Source: Nelumbo lutea (lineage: Eukaryota > Streptophyta > Magnoliopsida > Proteales > Nelumbonaceae). From it: a stretch of DNA of 64,000 bases. Positions 1 to 12,599 of this stretch are shown piece after piece. The position numbers were made by a program, and so were the translations under genes. The first letter of the stretch is position 1. Each line of letters opens with the position of its first letter. The stretch lies in NCBI GenBank assembly GCA_022828595.1, contig JAKGHH010000004.1, positions 84,410,270 to 84,474,269 on the forward strand. The letters are read 5' to 3'. The notes below the pieces were generated by a model. The model had not been told where the DNA came from and did not search any database. It was given only the letters and a program-made list of their open reading frames with translations.

Positions 1-177
1 CCGCACTCCACATGCCCTCGTCCTTTGTCGGTGCAAATGGACATTAATACCCTCGTGACCTTGCTAAGTTGCTATAAATGGAAGCTCCTCTTTTCTTGTC
101 CAATCTCATTCCCGTGTCTCAGCTCTTTGCATTTCTAGAGAGAGAGAGAGAGAGTTGGTTGAGAGGAGGAAAAAACC
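1..177 (+). promoter_or_regulatory. Core promoter and 5' UTR of the TSJT1-like gene
   Basis: A TATAAAT box lies at 73-79, about 100 bases before the start codon, which places transcription start near 100-110 (inference). The leader carries a pure GA tract at 137-154, a common feature of plant 5' UTRs. The rest of the promoter lies outside the window. Confidence 0.6.
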
Positions 178-3159
178 ATGTTGGGTGTGTTCAGCAGCGC
201 TATCGTGACGCCACCTGAAGAACTGGTGGCTGCCGGATGCCGGACGCCATCGCCGAAGATATCCTCGACGGCGTTAGTGAATCGGTTCCTCGAGAGTAAC
301 ACCTCCGCCGTGTCGCTACAGATCGGGGACCATGTTCATTTGGCGTACACACACCAAAACGAGTCGGCGTTACAGCCCAGGTAAAAATCCAGAGACTAAC
401 GCCTCTCGAAACGGCCGTTCCACATCGTCGGACCTCAAATTCCGGCGGGCGGTCTAAGAATCTGGTGAAAATTTAATTTGTTTTTTAACCCCGATGATCA
501 GTAGTCAGTACGCCAAAAATCAGCACGATTGAATGATTTCAACGTCTGATCAATTTCAGGAAAGTTGGTCGAAGAACGTACAGTGGTCAGATGCTCTGGA
601 TCAGTCGATCGTGTTGATGCGTAGGACAGTAGAATATCGGTGTTTTTTAACCCCGATATGCCGATCAGTTAATCATAATCGCTTAAAACCTTCCAAGTCT
701 TTTGGACAGTAGGAAACAATCTAGGCGGTAATGATCTTACAAACAATATTCCGTTTTGACGCTAGAGATGTCCTAGTTTCAGGGACGTGCAGCATGAGCC
801 ATAAACGAGAGTGAGAGGATCGGCGATCACACTCGCGCGAGTCCTACAGGCCTTCATCCATCCATGTGTGTTATCTATAATTGACGGCTAGATGCCTAGT
901 AGAATATGGGACCCACTTTACATCATTGGCATATGGCTGGCCCCACTTGATGAGTGCCAGCCGGCAACCGACAACCCTGACAGAACACTCTTCTCTTGTT
1001 TGTAAGGCCACATTTTGTCATTTTGTCTAGTCTAGTGAACTACTTGTTGAATTATATGGCTTCAATTCGGTCCTGATTCGTGTCCAAGTAGATCCGGCCC
1101 AGATCCGACCACAAATGGGCAGTGGATCCGACTCTTGTTCCGGATCAGGCAGGCACACTAATGCCCTGTTTGTTTTCACTTAACTGGTTAAGTGAGTTTA
1201 TCCAAACAACGGGACAAGTATTATGGGCAGAAATTATGTAAATAGCTTCGATGCTGGTATGCGTGTGCATTTTCACTTATCTGCTTAAAGAGAGAGAGGC
1301 AAGAGGGGATTAGTGTTTTGAATAAGTGATACTCTTTAAAATTTGTTTATTAAACTTAATACAGCCGCATAAGAATGCAAGAATGATTAATTATCTGATT
1401 AACCAATTTATCATACTAATAAATAAACAAAACATAAATATTAAAGAATTTTTTTTTGAGATATGTCCCTTAAAAATACCCGATCTTCCATTGCCTCCTT
1501 TAACACGTCTTTCTGTGTCGTCTTTATAAATTATGCCACGGTCTTTTTCTGTTTGGTTTGTAATAGGTGTAACTGTAAAAATGAAAGTAAGAAACCCATT
1601 TTGGGTTAATTTTGAAAAACTCCAAATGGAGTTTTTAGTATTTTTCTCATACTCGTATAGAAAGATTTAGAAGGACATGAATTACTCAGATTTTCATACA
1701 AAAGCTCAATGCATCTTTTAATTATTAAAACTTTTAGAATATCTTTTTAAAAAAATTTACTAAACGGCCCAAAATGTAACTTTTGATACAGTTGCAAAAA
1801 TATTTATTGAGTAAACCTCAAATATCAAAATGATATTTGATACAGTTGCAAAAATATCATTTTATTTATTTTTTCTCTTTTTGATGAATGAGTGCAGATC
1901 ATTTGCTGTAAAGGATGAGATATTTTGCATGTTTGAGGGAGTGCTGAATAATTTGGGGAGCCTGAGGCAACAGTATGGGCTTGCAAAGTCTGCAAATGAG
2001 GTAGTACTAGTGATGGAGGCCTACAAGGCCCTACGAGACCGGGCCCCATATCCACCAAGTCATGTGGTGGGCCATCTCATCGGAAACTTTGCATTCGTCC
2101 TGTTTGACAAGTCGACATCCACATTATTTGTTGCTTCGGTGAGTAGTCATCATCTAGTCATCATCATCATCATTTACCATCTCTACGAACAATTTGGCTA
2201 AACACAATGATATAATGTAACAGGATCAATTTGGTAAGGTGCCTCTATATTGGGGAATCACTGCAGATGGATACGTTGCCTTTGCAGATGACGCCAATTT
2301 ACTCAAAGGTGCATGTGGCAAGTCTCTTGCATCATTCCCTCAGGGTAATCATCTTCATCCCTACTCTTTAATCTTTATGTTACATTGGCCTATTTGGAAA
2401 GAGTTCGGATCTACTGACTACATACAATACATTGCTGGTTATATTCATCCATCCGCACATTTGGAACATCTCTTCTATTTTATATGACAGGTATTGAATA
2501 ATTTGCAGGCATGAACATTCAATCATACATTGAGAACATCTTCTCATGAATTTAAAATACGTGTACAGGAGATATTCTCAATGTGCAATTAGATTCCGTG
2601 CTTGCAGAGTTTTTGCTTTCAAAAACATGTCAAGGGCACCAGTGCTTCATCTAGAGGAATCTATTATCGGAGCCTTGCTTTTTCTTTTCTTTTTTTGATT
2701 GGATTTCTTGTTTCTCTAATTCTGATTGTTTTTGCCATGAACGAATTACAGGATGCTTCTACTCTACCGCACTGGGAGAGATCAGAAGCTTTGAGAACCC
2801 GAAGAACAAGATCACTGCCATCCCAGCTGCGGAGGAAGAGATTTGGGGTGCCAAATTCATGGTGAGAAATATAAAAAACAAAACGCAATCTTTTAGGCTG
2901 TGTTTGACTTGAAGGAAAAGGTAGAAAAAGGAAAGCGAATGTAGGAAAACCTTAACAAATCTTGTATAGGTTTCATATCTTTCCCTTCTTTTCCCTACTT
3001 TTTCCTTTAAATCAAACATAACCTTAGTTAATTTTACTAGATTAATGAATATTAGATACAATGCACCAAAATTGTTCTCATTTTCTTCTACTAATGTCAA
3101 GAATCCTTTGGGTAATGTTGCAGGTGGAAGGTTCAACAGTTATTGCAGCAATGAAGTAG
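178..3159 (+). CDS. Stem-specific protein TSJT1-like (DUF3700, aluminium-induced/Wali7 family), five exons
   Basis: Five exons join in frame: 178-380, 1898-2138, 2224-2344, 2752-2861 and 3124-3159. They total 711 nt and encode 236 residues, the usual family length. All four introns are GT-AG. The protein opens MLGVFSSAIV, as family members do, and carries the two family motifs YGL (residues 94-96) and LRDR (113-116). The DUF3700 domain has the fold of a class II glutamine amidotransferase without proven catalysis; members respond to auxin, aluminium or dormancy and are thought to be soluble (family knowledge). The last exon is only 12 codons and ends AAMK-stop. Intron 1 is 1.5 kb. Introns 3 and 4 hold MITE-like sequence. 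No frameshift or stop interrupts the joined frame, so the gene looks functional. The first ATG after the TATA box matches the family start. Confidence 0.93.
381..1897 (+). other. Intron 1 of the TSJT1-like gene
   Basis: No coding sequence was recognised here. It is bounded by CAG|GTAAAA and TGCAG|AT. Near its 3' end a 22-base direct repeat occurs at 1782-1803 and 1836-1857 (spacing 54), just upstream of the acceptor. The stretch 1300-1700 is strongly AT-rich. Confidence 0.75.
2896..3023. mobile_element. Tourist-like MITE in intron 4 of the TSJT1-like gene
   Basis: The 128-bp element starts GGCTGTGTTTGA and ends TCAAACATAACC, near-perfect inverted ends. It is flanked on both sides by TTA (2893-2895, 3024-3026), the usual PIF/Harbinger target duplication. 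The interior is also self-complementary (AAGGAAAAGGTAG against CTACTTTTTCCTT). A half copy of the same family is seen near 54648-54730. Confidence 0.75.
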
Positions 3160-3500
3160 AAATTTGTCATTTTTCAACCAATGCACAGGGCTTTGAAGGG
3201 GGAGGGGTGGTTTGCATAAGCTTGTTAATACAAGCGTGTAGTGGTTTTAATGTAAATACCCAAGTGAGAGTTGGTGAGGAAGTTGGAAGAGTAGCTGAAG
3301 AAAAGTCATGAATGCAACAAGTGGCAACCACATTAATTTGTAAGGAATGGATGGATGTATGTATGAGTGTTGTTATCTTGGAGCTAATCCTTGACTTATC
3401 TTTCCTAGTTGTTATGCTCTCTCTACTCATAATAAACTCTTTAATTAGTAACTGGTAAGCCTAACTAGTCTTACTGTTTAGCTTTGTTCTTATTACTGAT
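3160..3500 (+). terminator. 3' UTR and candidate polyadenylation region of the TSJT1-like gene
   Basis: AATAAA occurs at 3431-3436, about 270 bases after the stop codon, in AT-rich sequence. The cleavage site cannot be fixed without transcript data. Confidence 0.45.
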
Positions 3501-3672
3501 GTTTCTGGGTTTAAGAATACACTAGAAATGCTCCGCCCGGAGATGGACCTTTTGGACCTCTAGGGAGGTGTTCTGTACTGTGGAATATTCTGTGGATTGC
3601 TTGGTTCTGAAATAATGCATACCCCTTTTAGAAGGTGTTGGACAATATGGTTAACTAGTTTGGGTTTTAATT

Positions 3673-3785
3673 ACAACGCATTGCTGGCCACGTTCACCCA
3701 TTTGCACATCTGGAGCATCAGTTGTATCTTATATCGCCAATATTCTCAACATGCAGCTGGATGAATGTGGCCAATAATGCATTGT
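3673..3785. mobile_element. Short hairpin MITE
   Basis: The first 28 bases (3673-3700, beginning ACAACGCATTGCTGG) match the reverse complement of the last 28 (3758-3785) at 23 positions, and all five mismatches are transitions. Related sequence (TTGCTGGTTATATTCATCC) sits in intron 3 of the TSJT1-like gene near 2432-2460. No target duplication was identified. Confidence 0.6.
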
Positions 3786-3889
3786 GGTCAGCAGATCCAG
3801 ACTCATGGCTAATTGCCACATCAATAAAATTGTATTGTATTTGCTAATGTGATTATTTTTGTTTTCAAAAACAAAACCAGCCATATTAA

Positions 3890-4223
3890 TCAACACTCTA
3901 TAACAAAAGAACTGAACAGAAAATTTATATTTATTACTCAATGAGAACAGGAAATATATTCTGGAAGTAAAAACTCAAGTCACTCTGCCGTACTTGAGTT
4001 TACAGGACTCTAATTTATAAGAAAAATAAATCTAACTACTTCCTAATATTTCTCAATCAACTAAGACTTAGTGGACTCCTATTTTCACTTAATTGACTCT
4101 GACCAAAACAAACAACGACAAAACATGGCTAAGGAAAAATTCAAATGAAAATCTATAAACTAACAAATTTGACTGACTCAAACTCCTGACTCCAAATAAC
4201 AGGGGATGCACTAACTCATTACA
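3890..4223 (-). repeat. Putative 3' LTR of the decayed copia element
   Basis: Directly left of a polypurine tract (minus-strand TAAGGGGGAG, + 4224-4233), the minus strand starts TGTAATGAGTTAG, as an LTR would. The inner end near 3890 is a guess. No matching LTR was found on the right side of the element, so LTR status rests on position alone. Confidence 0.4.
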
Positions 4224-7200
4224 CTCCCCCTTAGTGCATTCCCTCGATCAATAAGACCAAGTCTTGTTTGGAATTCTTCAAACTTAGCACTAGAGAGAGC
4301 CTTGGTAAAACCATCTGCAACCTGCTCAGTTGTACGTATGGCACGCAACTCAATTTCTTGATTTAACACCTTTTCCCGAACAAAATGATAGTGAGTGGCA
4401 ATATGTTTTGTACGGGCGTGAAACACAAGATTTTCACCAAGTCTGGTGGCACTTTCGTTATCACAGAAAATAGAAATAGGAGAGTTTGTGGCTGCACATA
4501 CATCATAAAGAAGTCTTACAAGTCAAATACACTCCTGAGTAGCCAATGTGGCTGCGACATATTCAGCTTCTGCACTTGACAATGCCATCGTGCTTTGCTT
4601 CTTACTGCACCAAGATATAACTGCTGAACCAGTATTAAAACGATAACTTGAAGTGGAATGTCTATCATTGATATCTCCAACCCAATCGGCATCGACAAAG
4701 CCTTGTAGAGAATATACCTTTTGACGTCGATACAATAACTCATAATCCAAAGTTCCCTTTACATACCTTAATATCTGTTTTGGAGCAGCCATATGACCAG
4801 TGCATGGTCGCTCCATAAACTGAGACACCACGCCCACTGGGTATGTAATATTTGGCCAAGTTATCGTCAGATATAATAAACTTCCCACCATCCTGCGGTA
4901 CTCGGTTACTTCGTTCAAAGGCTCTCCTTCATCCTTCTGTAATTTGCAACTTGGATCCATAGGAGTAGTTGTAGAATTTGCATTTTCCATACCGAACCGC
5001 TTCAAAATCCTTGCAGCATATCTCTTTTGTGAAAGAAAGTAACTGTTTGATCTTTCCAATTCCAAACCCAGAAAACAGTGAGCTTCACCCAGGCTTTTTA
5101 TTTCAAAACGAATAGACAACTCTTCTTGAAGGTGCATAATTTCTGATGTATCATCTCTTGTAACTATCATATCATCCACATACAAAAGAATCATGGTGGA
5201 CAATGATGCTTTTATTTTCACAAAGAGACTAGGGTCAGAATTTGAAGGATGAAAACCACAAAACAAGAGATACCCGGCTATCTTCCCGTACCAAGCTCTA
5301 GGTGCTTGTTTGAGACTATAGAGGGCTTTCTTGAGTTTGCATACATAATTAGAAAACTTCTCCGACACAAACCCCTGTGGTTGCTCCATATAAATATCAC
5401 GATCTAGATCACCATAAAGAAAAGCGTTTTTCACATCGAATTGTAGAAGAGTCCAACCTCGACTAGCAGCCAATGAGATGACAATACGTACCGTAACCAT
5501 TTTTGCAACAAGACTGAATGTATCTTCGTAGTCCAAACCATATTGCTAAGAAAAACCATGAGCAACCAAGCGTGCTTTGTGTCTTGCAATTGTGCCATCT
5601 GCTGCCTTCTTTAACTTGTAAACCCATTTACAAGTAAGAACATCGGCATCATTGGGTTTAGGAACTAGATCCCAGGTAGAATTTTTCATCAAGGCTGCAA
5701 TTTCATCTCTCATTGCACCTTCCCATTCAGGCTTCCCATGAGCTTCGTGATAGGATGTGGGTTCATTTTCAAATGTGTCTTCCACCATAAAACACGAAAC
5801 AACAGTGCAATGATTGAACTGGACTTCGTAATCATGCAAATGAGTGGGAAGTTTTCTTTGCCTTGACGTCCTTCTTAGTGTAACTTCACATGGTGACAGA
5901 CTATTATGAGATATGAGCTCCAAACTCCCCCTTTCACCACAATCGAATTCAGTAGAAATTGACTCAAGACTAGAATCTGTAAGTGGCACAAGTTCAGAAT
6001 TTCCTCCATGATAAAAAGCTAGATATACAGTAGAGACTTCACCAAAGACAACATCACGGGAAACAACAATCTTCTTAGAGTCTAGATCCATACATCTTCA
6101 TCCCTTCCTGTAAGCATCATAGCCAACAAACAAACACTTTCTTGCTTTTGGGTCAAGCTTAGTTCGGCTATGTTTAGGTACATGGACATAGTAGAGAGAA
6201 CCAAAAACTCTAAAATAACTTACATCAGGCTTCTTATTGTATATCATCTCAAAAGGTGATTTTGATGTACCTGACCATGGAGGCAATCGATTAATTACAT
6301 GACAAGCACATTGCGTAGCTGCTGCCCATAGCTCTCGAGGAAGATTCTTATCATGCAACCAAGACAATGTGACTGATGTAAGATGGGCTAATTTTCGCTT
6401 AGCAACCCCATTCTGCTGTGGGGTATTTGGACACGTGATTTGTCGTTGGATGCCATGCTCTTCACATAATTTTGAAAATTCTTGAGACAAAAATTCTCCT
6501 CCATTATCTGTACGTAAACACTTTATGGCTTACTCGAACTCCCTTTCCACCATCATCTTGAACTGCAGAAATTTGGTAAGAGCTTCACTCTTGTTCTCTA
6601 GGAAGTACATCCAACTGTACCGAGAGTAATCATCCACAATAATCATCATATAACGGTAGCCACTATAACTTGGTGTTCTGGTTGGTCCCATAAGATCAAA
6701 GTGCACAAGCTGAAACATAGCGGATGAACGATTCATTGACTTCTGGAATGGAAGACGATGCGACTTTCCATATTGGCAACCAGCACATACAACATCTGAA
6801 TGTACTGTTTTAAAGAAAGGGACACCTCCAAGCAACTTGTTTGTTGATATTTGTTGCATTAGCTCGTAGCCAATGTGCCCAAGACGAGCATGCCAAAGTG
6901 AGACACTAGTGTTTTGACTTGTTTTTTCCACATAAGCCTCACTTGCAGACAAAACATACAAAGAATTTCTCTTTGTTCCAGTAAATAAAACATCAGCATC
7001 AACACCTTTTAGGTTACTAAGAATCTAAACATTGTCTGGACCAAACAGCACATACCTTCCTGAGTTAGTGATTTGAGAGACTGAAGCAAGATTTTTCTTT
7101 AAACCCAGTACTTGGTACACATCTTCAAGAGTAAGACCTTCACTGTTCGAATTTTCAGTTCTGAACTTTCCTTCTTTTATCACAGGATGTAATGAATTGT

Positions 7201-8336
7201 CAGCAGTCACAATCACTCGCTTTCTCAAGTGAGGACGAACATCGGAGAGTAATGTAGCATCTCCAGTGGCATGGTGTGAGCAGCCCGAATCAATAATCCA
7301 GTCCTTCTCATAATCAATGCAACTAGTAGCATCTATATTTCTTTCATTTTGATGCATAATAGAAGCAATGTTATTAGGCTGATTTATCACCTCAATAAAC
7401 AGACAATTGTCCCATTTCAGCTCATCGACATCTTTTGCTTCATGTGCTACATTAACGTCTGATGTTGTAAGCTTAACGCGACAGTTTGGCTTAATATGTC
7501 CAGGTTTTCCGCACCTTTTACACATTATCTTTGCACGGAAATTTGACTTTATGTGCTCCACCTTTCCGCACCGAAAACATGTTAGCTTGGAATTTCTTGA
7601 TTGCTCCCCTTCTGCCTTTTGCTGCTTACCACCGCTTGATGAGGGCCTGTAAGCATGCTTTGACTTCGACTTGTCTTCGATAAGAAGTGCATCTTCAACA
7701 TCAGAGGGAGACTTACTACACACTTGTGTCACCAAGGCTTCCTGATTCAATAATAAATTTTCCAACTCAACAATTGATGGTTGATTCGTCCACCCTTGAA
7801 TAGATGAGATAAAAGGCATAAATTCTTTTCTCAGACCGCGATTCAGGTAGCACCGTAACCTTGCATCACTTATAGGTTCTTCACTGTCCAATTCTAAAAT
7901 TTTTGCACACACATTTTTGACCTTGATGAAATAATCAGAAATGGACATATTACCTTGATTTAAATAAGCAAGCTTATTTTCAAGGTATTGCATTTTTTTG
8001 GGTGAATAATCTTTCAAGAGTATTCCAAATTTCCTTCGGAGAATCAAGCTCACGAACATGATCAATGTACTCCTTACTGATCGATGTTCTGAGCGCAAAC
8101 AGAGCCTTCCCACACTTTATCTTCCATTTTCGTCTAGCATCGGCAAGCTATGGAGTATCTTCTGGAAGTGTATCATCGCCGGAAACAAGATCCCACAGAT
8201 CTTGTCCTTGAAGGTAAGCCTCCATACACAAACGCCAATATTTGTAATTTGTGCCAACAAGCTTCTCAATAGTCATTTGAGAAGCACCATTTCCTCCATT
8301 CATGGTGGCAAGAAAAGTAAAGAAAACTCTCAACAA
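4211..8336 (-). pseudogene. Decayed Ty1/copia gag-pol (copia A)
   Basis: Read right to left on the minus strand: gag begins MNGGNGASQ near 8302. A tandem CCHC zinc-knuckle pair lies around 7500-7580, the protease motif WIIDSGCSHHATGD near 7270-7310, integrase at 6961-6098 (zinc-binding [17 protein letters not shown] region near 6420), reverse transcriptase at 6091-4523 (DVKNAFLYGD; YVDD active site near 5180), and RNase H to 4211 (DADWVGD near 4690; ADGFTKAL near 4310). At least six stops or frameshifts separate the segments (near 8130, 7020, 6500, 6095, 5540, 4500), so it cannot make a polyprotein. No tRNA-iMet primer site or 5' LTR was found near 8340-8470, so the 5' end seems lost. The order PR-IN-RT-RH is diagnostic of copia. 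Confidence 0.9.
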
Positions 8337-8339
8337 TAT

Positions 8340-9764
8340 TTCTCACTGAACAATGAAATAAAATTGAGCACTTGCCAGAAATGTTTTGCTTAAAATTTTG
8401 CTGACATTGCATCCACACCACAGTGCAGAGAACCTTATGGAGTGTGGTGTGGTTCAAACTATGTGATTTTAACCACCAAAGAAAGTATGTCCAATAGATT
8501 CAAATACACACACAACACTTTATAGAGACCCCACTACCAAACACTCCCTAGATTGATTAGAGTGGCCAACAAGAGACATGATAGGGAGTAGTAACACTTC
8601 AATATGAAAGGAGGGATGATATAGTTGGTGCATTAATTGGTGCTGCTTTTTAACTTGTGGAGTTTCTTAAAGGCTCAATAATTTGAAGGATTTGGTGAAT
8701 GAACTAATAATTCAATGCATCCGGATGAGAAAAGGGTCTAACTCTAACTCACCTTTTGTTTCTTTTTCTTCAAATTTCAACATCCAAATCCTTAGTTCAT
8801 AGGATGTGGACATGATTGGAGCTTTCCGTAATGTGAAAGTGTGAAACAAAGCTTATGTACTCAATGGGAATGGTTAGTAGACATATTTTTCTTGGTTGGA
8901 GGAAGAGGTGGCCCATCACCAAACAAGAAAGGAAAAGGTTAGTGGAGTGTTGGATACATCATGACATAATTCATTTACCACCATAAAATGATAGAATTGT
9001 GGTGGAAAAGTCAAAAATCATTCCACAAAAATGAATAGACTTATTTGGATTCTTTTAGAAAAAAAAAACAATAATTAGGTCCACAAAATGAATTGTATAA
9101 CTTGGAATAATTGATCGACTCACAAATTCTCCCTGGATCAACTAGTAACCTGGATAGTAATAACTTCAGCCTATTATACATAAAAACCTTGTTAAGGTGT
9201 GGCTTATTTACATTATAATAAGTGATTTATTACGAGTTGAAGGGGTTCAAAGAGTTGCGAAACAAAAAAGGAATTGAGTAAAAGTAATAATCAATGTTTT
9301 AAAAACTGATTCAGAATCGAAATCATTTTAGGCACTGGTTTTCAGATCGACAGTTAGATCATCTGATTTGAATGCACAGCCTGTTTCTTAAACCTAAACC
9401 AAGAATTGAAAGAATTCTCTGCTCTTAGTTGGGTTTAGGCCAAGAGATGAGTATGGATGCATCTTGAGAAGTCAAGGTGTTAGTCATATGATTTGACATT
9501 TTCAAGGGATTCAGCTTCATTTTGAATCTTGGGCTCCTGGTAGTTAAAATTTTTAACCCTAAATGTGGCTCTTTTAGATCAACATTTATCTATGTATACT
9601 TAAAATGCAATTATTCACATGATTTATACCATGGTTTTAAAATCGTCATTGATCCGATGGTGATTGAATTGTTTGATTAAATTTTTAGGTCAACCCAGAC
9701 AATGGGTTTCAGGTCAATTTTATTTTTGAATTATTTTTTATTTATAAATATTTAATACTGTGGG
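8340..9764. other. Intergenic, no gene recognised
   Basis: AT-rich sequence without convincing reading frames. Pieces at 9290-9390 and 9635-9720 (TTTTAAAA, then runs of GATC/GGTCAA type) resemble decayed MITE ends also seen near 18880 and 19080-19385, but I could not fix borders. Confidence 0.4.
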
Positions 9765-10434
9765 TAGGGGTGAGCATAATTCGGTTGAAACCGAATAACC
9801 AAATTGTGCTGTGGGTAGGAGTAAACATGCAGATATAATCCAAAGCCCACCTTTGGTCTAAACCCAAAAACAGAACTTTTAGGGGTAACTTGGTAAATAT
9901 ACAGATAAAGTGAAAAGCCCAATGGTTACTAGCCTTAGGCCAAAACCTATTAGACTTTGACCATCAACCTTCATCTTCCTCTAACCTCTAAAGACTAAAG
10001 CCCTGAATTCCTTGCAACGGTGAGCAAGCAAAATTGCAGCAAACTACGAGTTCCAGTTCCACTACTCCAAGGTCCAGCATCTAACAAACTAACTTTTCCA
10101 GCAGCAAGTGATAGAGTCCGACCAGTCTTCTTTAATCTTTAGCTTTTTGGTTCTTTTTAGTTCCCTCTCTGTTTTTTTCTTAGTCATTGGAATTTCTAAG
10201 TACAAGTTTTTTTTTTTTTCTATTTTTCCCTTTTAATCTTCAGTTCTTCCTGGTATTTTTGTTAGTCATTGAATCTGGACTATGGAAATTTTTAGCCACC
10301 GGATTCTTCAGTTTTTAAGTGCTTTGCTTAAATTTTGTAGTGTAAATTTCAGATGCACTTGCAGAAATGCATAGGAAAGATCGAGAGTAGCAAACAGATT
10401 CGGTTTAAACTGAAAAACCAAATGCTCACCCCTA
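9765..10434. mobile_element. Non-autonomous hAT-like element
   Basis: The left end TAGGGGTGAGCAT (9765-9777) is mirrored at the right end by ATGCTCACCCCTA (10422-10434), and both are followed inward by CGGTT/AACC-rich sequence. The ends match the plant hAT-type pattern TAGRGGTG. The interior (~670 bp) encodes nothing. The 8-base flanks differ, so no target duplication supports the borders. Confidence 0.55.
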
Positions 10435-11020
10435 GCTATCTTATACCGGTAGTACTGTGAACCTGGATTGTTAGAGTTGTTGCAAAATACTCAAATCCTG
10501 CCTTGAAGACAAGGTTTGCAAATTGGGTCCAGCCAACCCAAGCCCAATTCAATCTAACCTGTGCTTCTGTATGGACTGGGATTGATGTTTAAGGCTGGGC
10601 CTGGACTTCAAGTTTCGTGCTTGACCTTAGCTTGGGTTATGTATGAATGTGGAGTTACTGACATTATTATCCACACTTCAGTGTATGCAGTGCATGTGTG
10701 TATGCATAAAGCATGTACAAATAACCATGCTATTTCTACACATTTTTTTTTTTAAGGTTGACTGTAAAACTTAAACAAAAGTCGTAAGTGCAAAATATCA
10801 ACAGGAAACTTCTCTAACCTGATCAATCCATCTAAAAGCAACTGAGTTGGGCCTTGGATTGGGCTTAGGCTGGTAAAATTCAAGCGTTAACTTTGAGTTG
10901 GGTTAGGCTTGAGCCTAAGGTCTAGGTCTTAGGGTTGAGTCTAGGATAAGATTTTGTTTTTTAGCTTTGGGTTGTGTAAAATTGAAATAAAAAAAAATGC
11001 TTAAAACATTTGATAAGAAT
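10435..11020. other. Intergenic, degenerate repeat
   Basis: No gene seen. Runs of GGGCTTAGGC and AAGCCCAA around 10540-10920 look like decayed transposon ends of the GGGCTTGG type, without definable borders. Confidence 0.35.
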
Positions 11021-11129
11021 TAGGGGTGCAAGTCGGGTTGGCCCGAGTTAACAGTTTACATTGTTTCGGGTTGGGTCTATTGAAATTTTGACAAAATCCC
11101 AACCTTAACTCAGAAAAATTGCACCCCTA
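11021..11129. mobile_element. hAT-type MITE with perfect 8-bp target duplication
   Basis: The 109-bp element has 10-bp perfect terminal inverted repeats, TAGGGGTGCA and TGCACCCCTA. It is flanked on both sides by ATAAGAAT (11013-11020 and 11130-11137). The 8-bp duplication and TAGGGGTG ends are typical of hAT derivatives. Confidence 0.9.
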
Positions 11130-11153
11130 ATAAGAATCAATTTTAAAAACATA

Positions 11154-11407
11154 GGCTGTGTTTGGTTGCAATGCAAATAAATTTGCACTGATGCAAAACT
11201 ATGGCAGTGCAAATGATTTGAGTGTAATTTCTGACCTATTTTTATTTCAAATTTTAGCTTATTTTTGTTTGATTGCAATACAAATGGAGTAAATTAAAAC
11301 ATAAAGCAAAATAAAGTGTAACCAAAAATAAAATTTGAATTTTTTTTTCCATTTACACTCCCATACCTTTGTACTAATGCAAATAAAATTGCACTGCAAC
11401 CACAGCC
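11154..11407. mobile_element. PIF/Harbinger-like MITE
   Basis: The 254-bp element begins GGCTGTGTTTGGTTGCA and ends TGCAACCACAGCC, with further inverted similarity inward (AATAAATTTGCACT against AATAAAATTGCACT). ATA lies on both sides (11151-11153, 11408-11410), a 3-bp duplication. Confidence 0.75.
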
Positions 11408-11687
11408 ATAACAATTTTGAGTAAATATGCTTTTAGGCCCCAAAGCATAAAACCTAAAATTGGGCTTTTCTTTTCCTGCAAAGAAAGATGAACCACTAAA
11501 AACATCATGGACGCACAGTGGACCTCCTAATATATGATGAAGCTAATCTAGTAATAAAAGTGGGGGTTTAATAAAATAAACAAAAGATTTACATATCCTA
11601 GTTTTTTTTTTTTTTTACCATTACATGAGCAACTGTAACATCAACCATATTAACATACGTAAGCATAGTTTTATCAAAAAAAAGGAA

Positions 11688-12388
11688 AATTGTCAAAAAT
11701 TCACCATGAGTTTTCAGCATTTCTCTTCAATTCACAATAACTTTTTAAAATGTCTAACCCCCATATCACTAACTTGATGTTAAAGAGACTAACGACTGTT
11801 AATATATTACCATTTTAACCTTCATAGAAAAATATAAATTATATACATATATTTTAATATTTAGACATGAAAAAGGGAAATTTTCAAAAAATATTCTCAA
11901 ATATAAAATACATAAAAACATAGAAATTTCAAAAACATAAAAAATTATAGAAATTTCACACAAAACTATAGAAATTGAAAAACAAAATCAGAAAATAAAA
12001 ATTGTAGAAGAAACACCTAAAAGTATAGAAAAATGCAGAAATTGCAAATTAGTAAAAAAATACAGGAAATTTTATATATTGTAGAAAATAGAAAAATGTA
12101 AAAAAACAGAAATTATAAAAACATTAGAAATTATAACAAAACACTAAAAATGTAAAAAAAAATATGAAAAAGACCCATTTCCTCTAACTTGCCATTCAAG
12201 GGTGATTTGGTCATAAAAGTTGTTATTTATACTGACGTGGACACCTCTGTTAAGAAACATTAACGGTGCATTAACGGAAGGTGAGTTTTTGAAAATAAAA
12301 ACTTAATGACATGGTGAGTTTTAGACGTTTGGAAAAGTTGTGAATTTAAGAGAAATGTTGAAAACTCATGGTGAGTTTTTGACAAATT
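11688..12388. mobile_element. Long-TIR MITE (Mutator-like structure)
   Basis: About 70 bases at 11688-11757 are inverted at 12323-12388; both arms share TTGTCAAAAA, CACCATGAGTTTTCA and ATTTCTCTT. Weaker inverted similarity continues inward. The interior (11830-12180) is a low-complexity AT-rich series of AAATTATAGAAATTTC-like units. Long inverted arms with a non-coding core suggest a Mutator-like derivative (inference). A clear 9-bp target duplication was not found. Confidence 0.7.
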
Positions 12389-12390
12389 TA

Positions 12391-12426
<36 letters not shown>
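12391..12426 (+). repeat. Poly-A tract
   Basis: About 35 adenines directly abut the right arm of the long-TIR element; possibly a target preference or slippage product. Confidence 0.85.
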
Positions 12427-12428
<2 letters not shown>

Positions 12429-12599
12429 TACCATTTACTTATTGTAATCTATGAGATGTTGATCCTTCTAGCTAATGTTTCTTTTGCTTCCTCTAATGCC
12501 TTCAAAGCTTCTTCTGCATAAAAAAGTGATAGCCATTAGTATTCTCCCTGAGGCTAGAAGACGTAAACCTCTGACGATCACCCGAAGTTTAGCTTCACT

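Noticed and set aside
2602..2888. Open frames running across intron 3 and exon 4 of the TSJT1-like gene
   Set aside because: The exon 4 reading frame defined by family similarity and splice sites is different from the start proposed in these frames.
4211..8336. Treating copia A as a full-length element
   Set aside because: No primer-binding site or second LTR could be found to the right of gag, and the frames are broken in at least six places.
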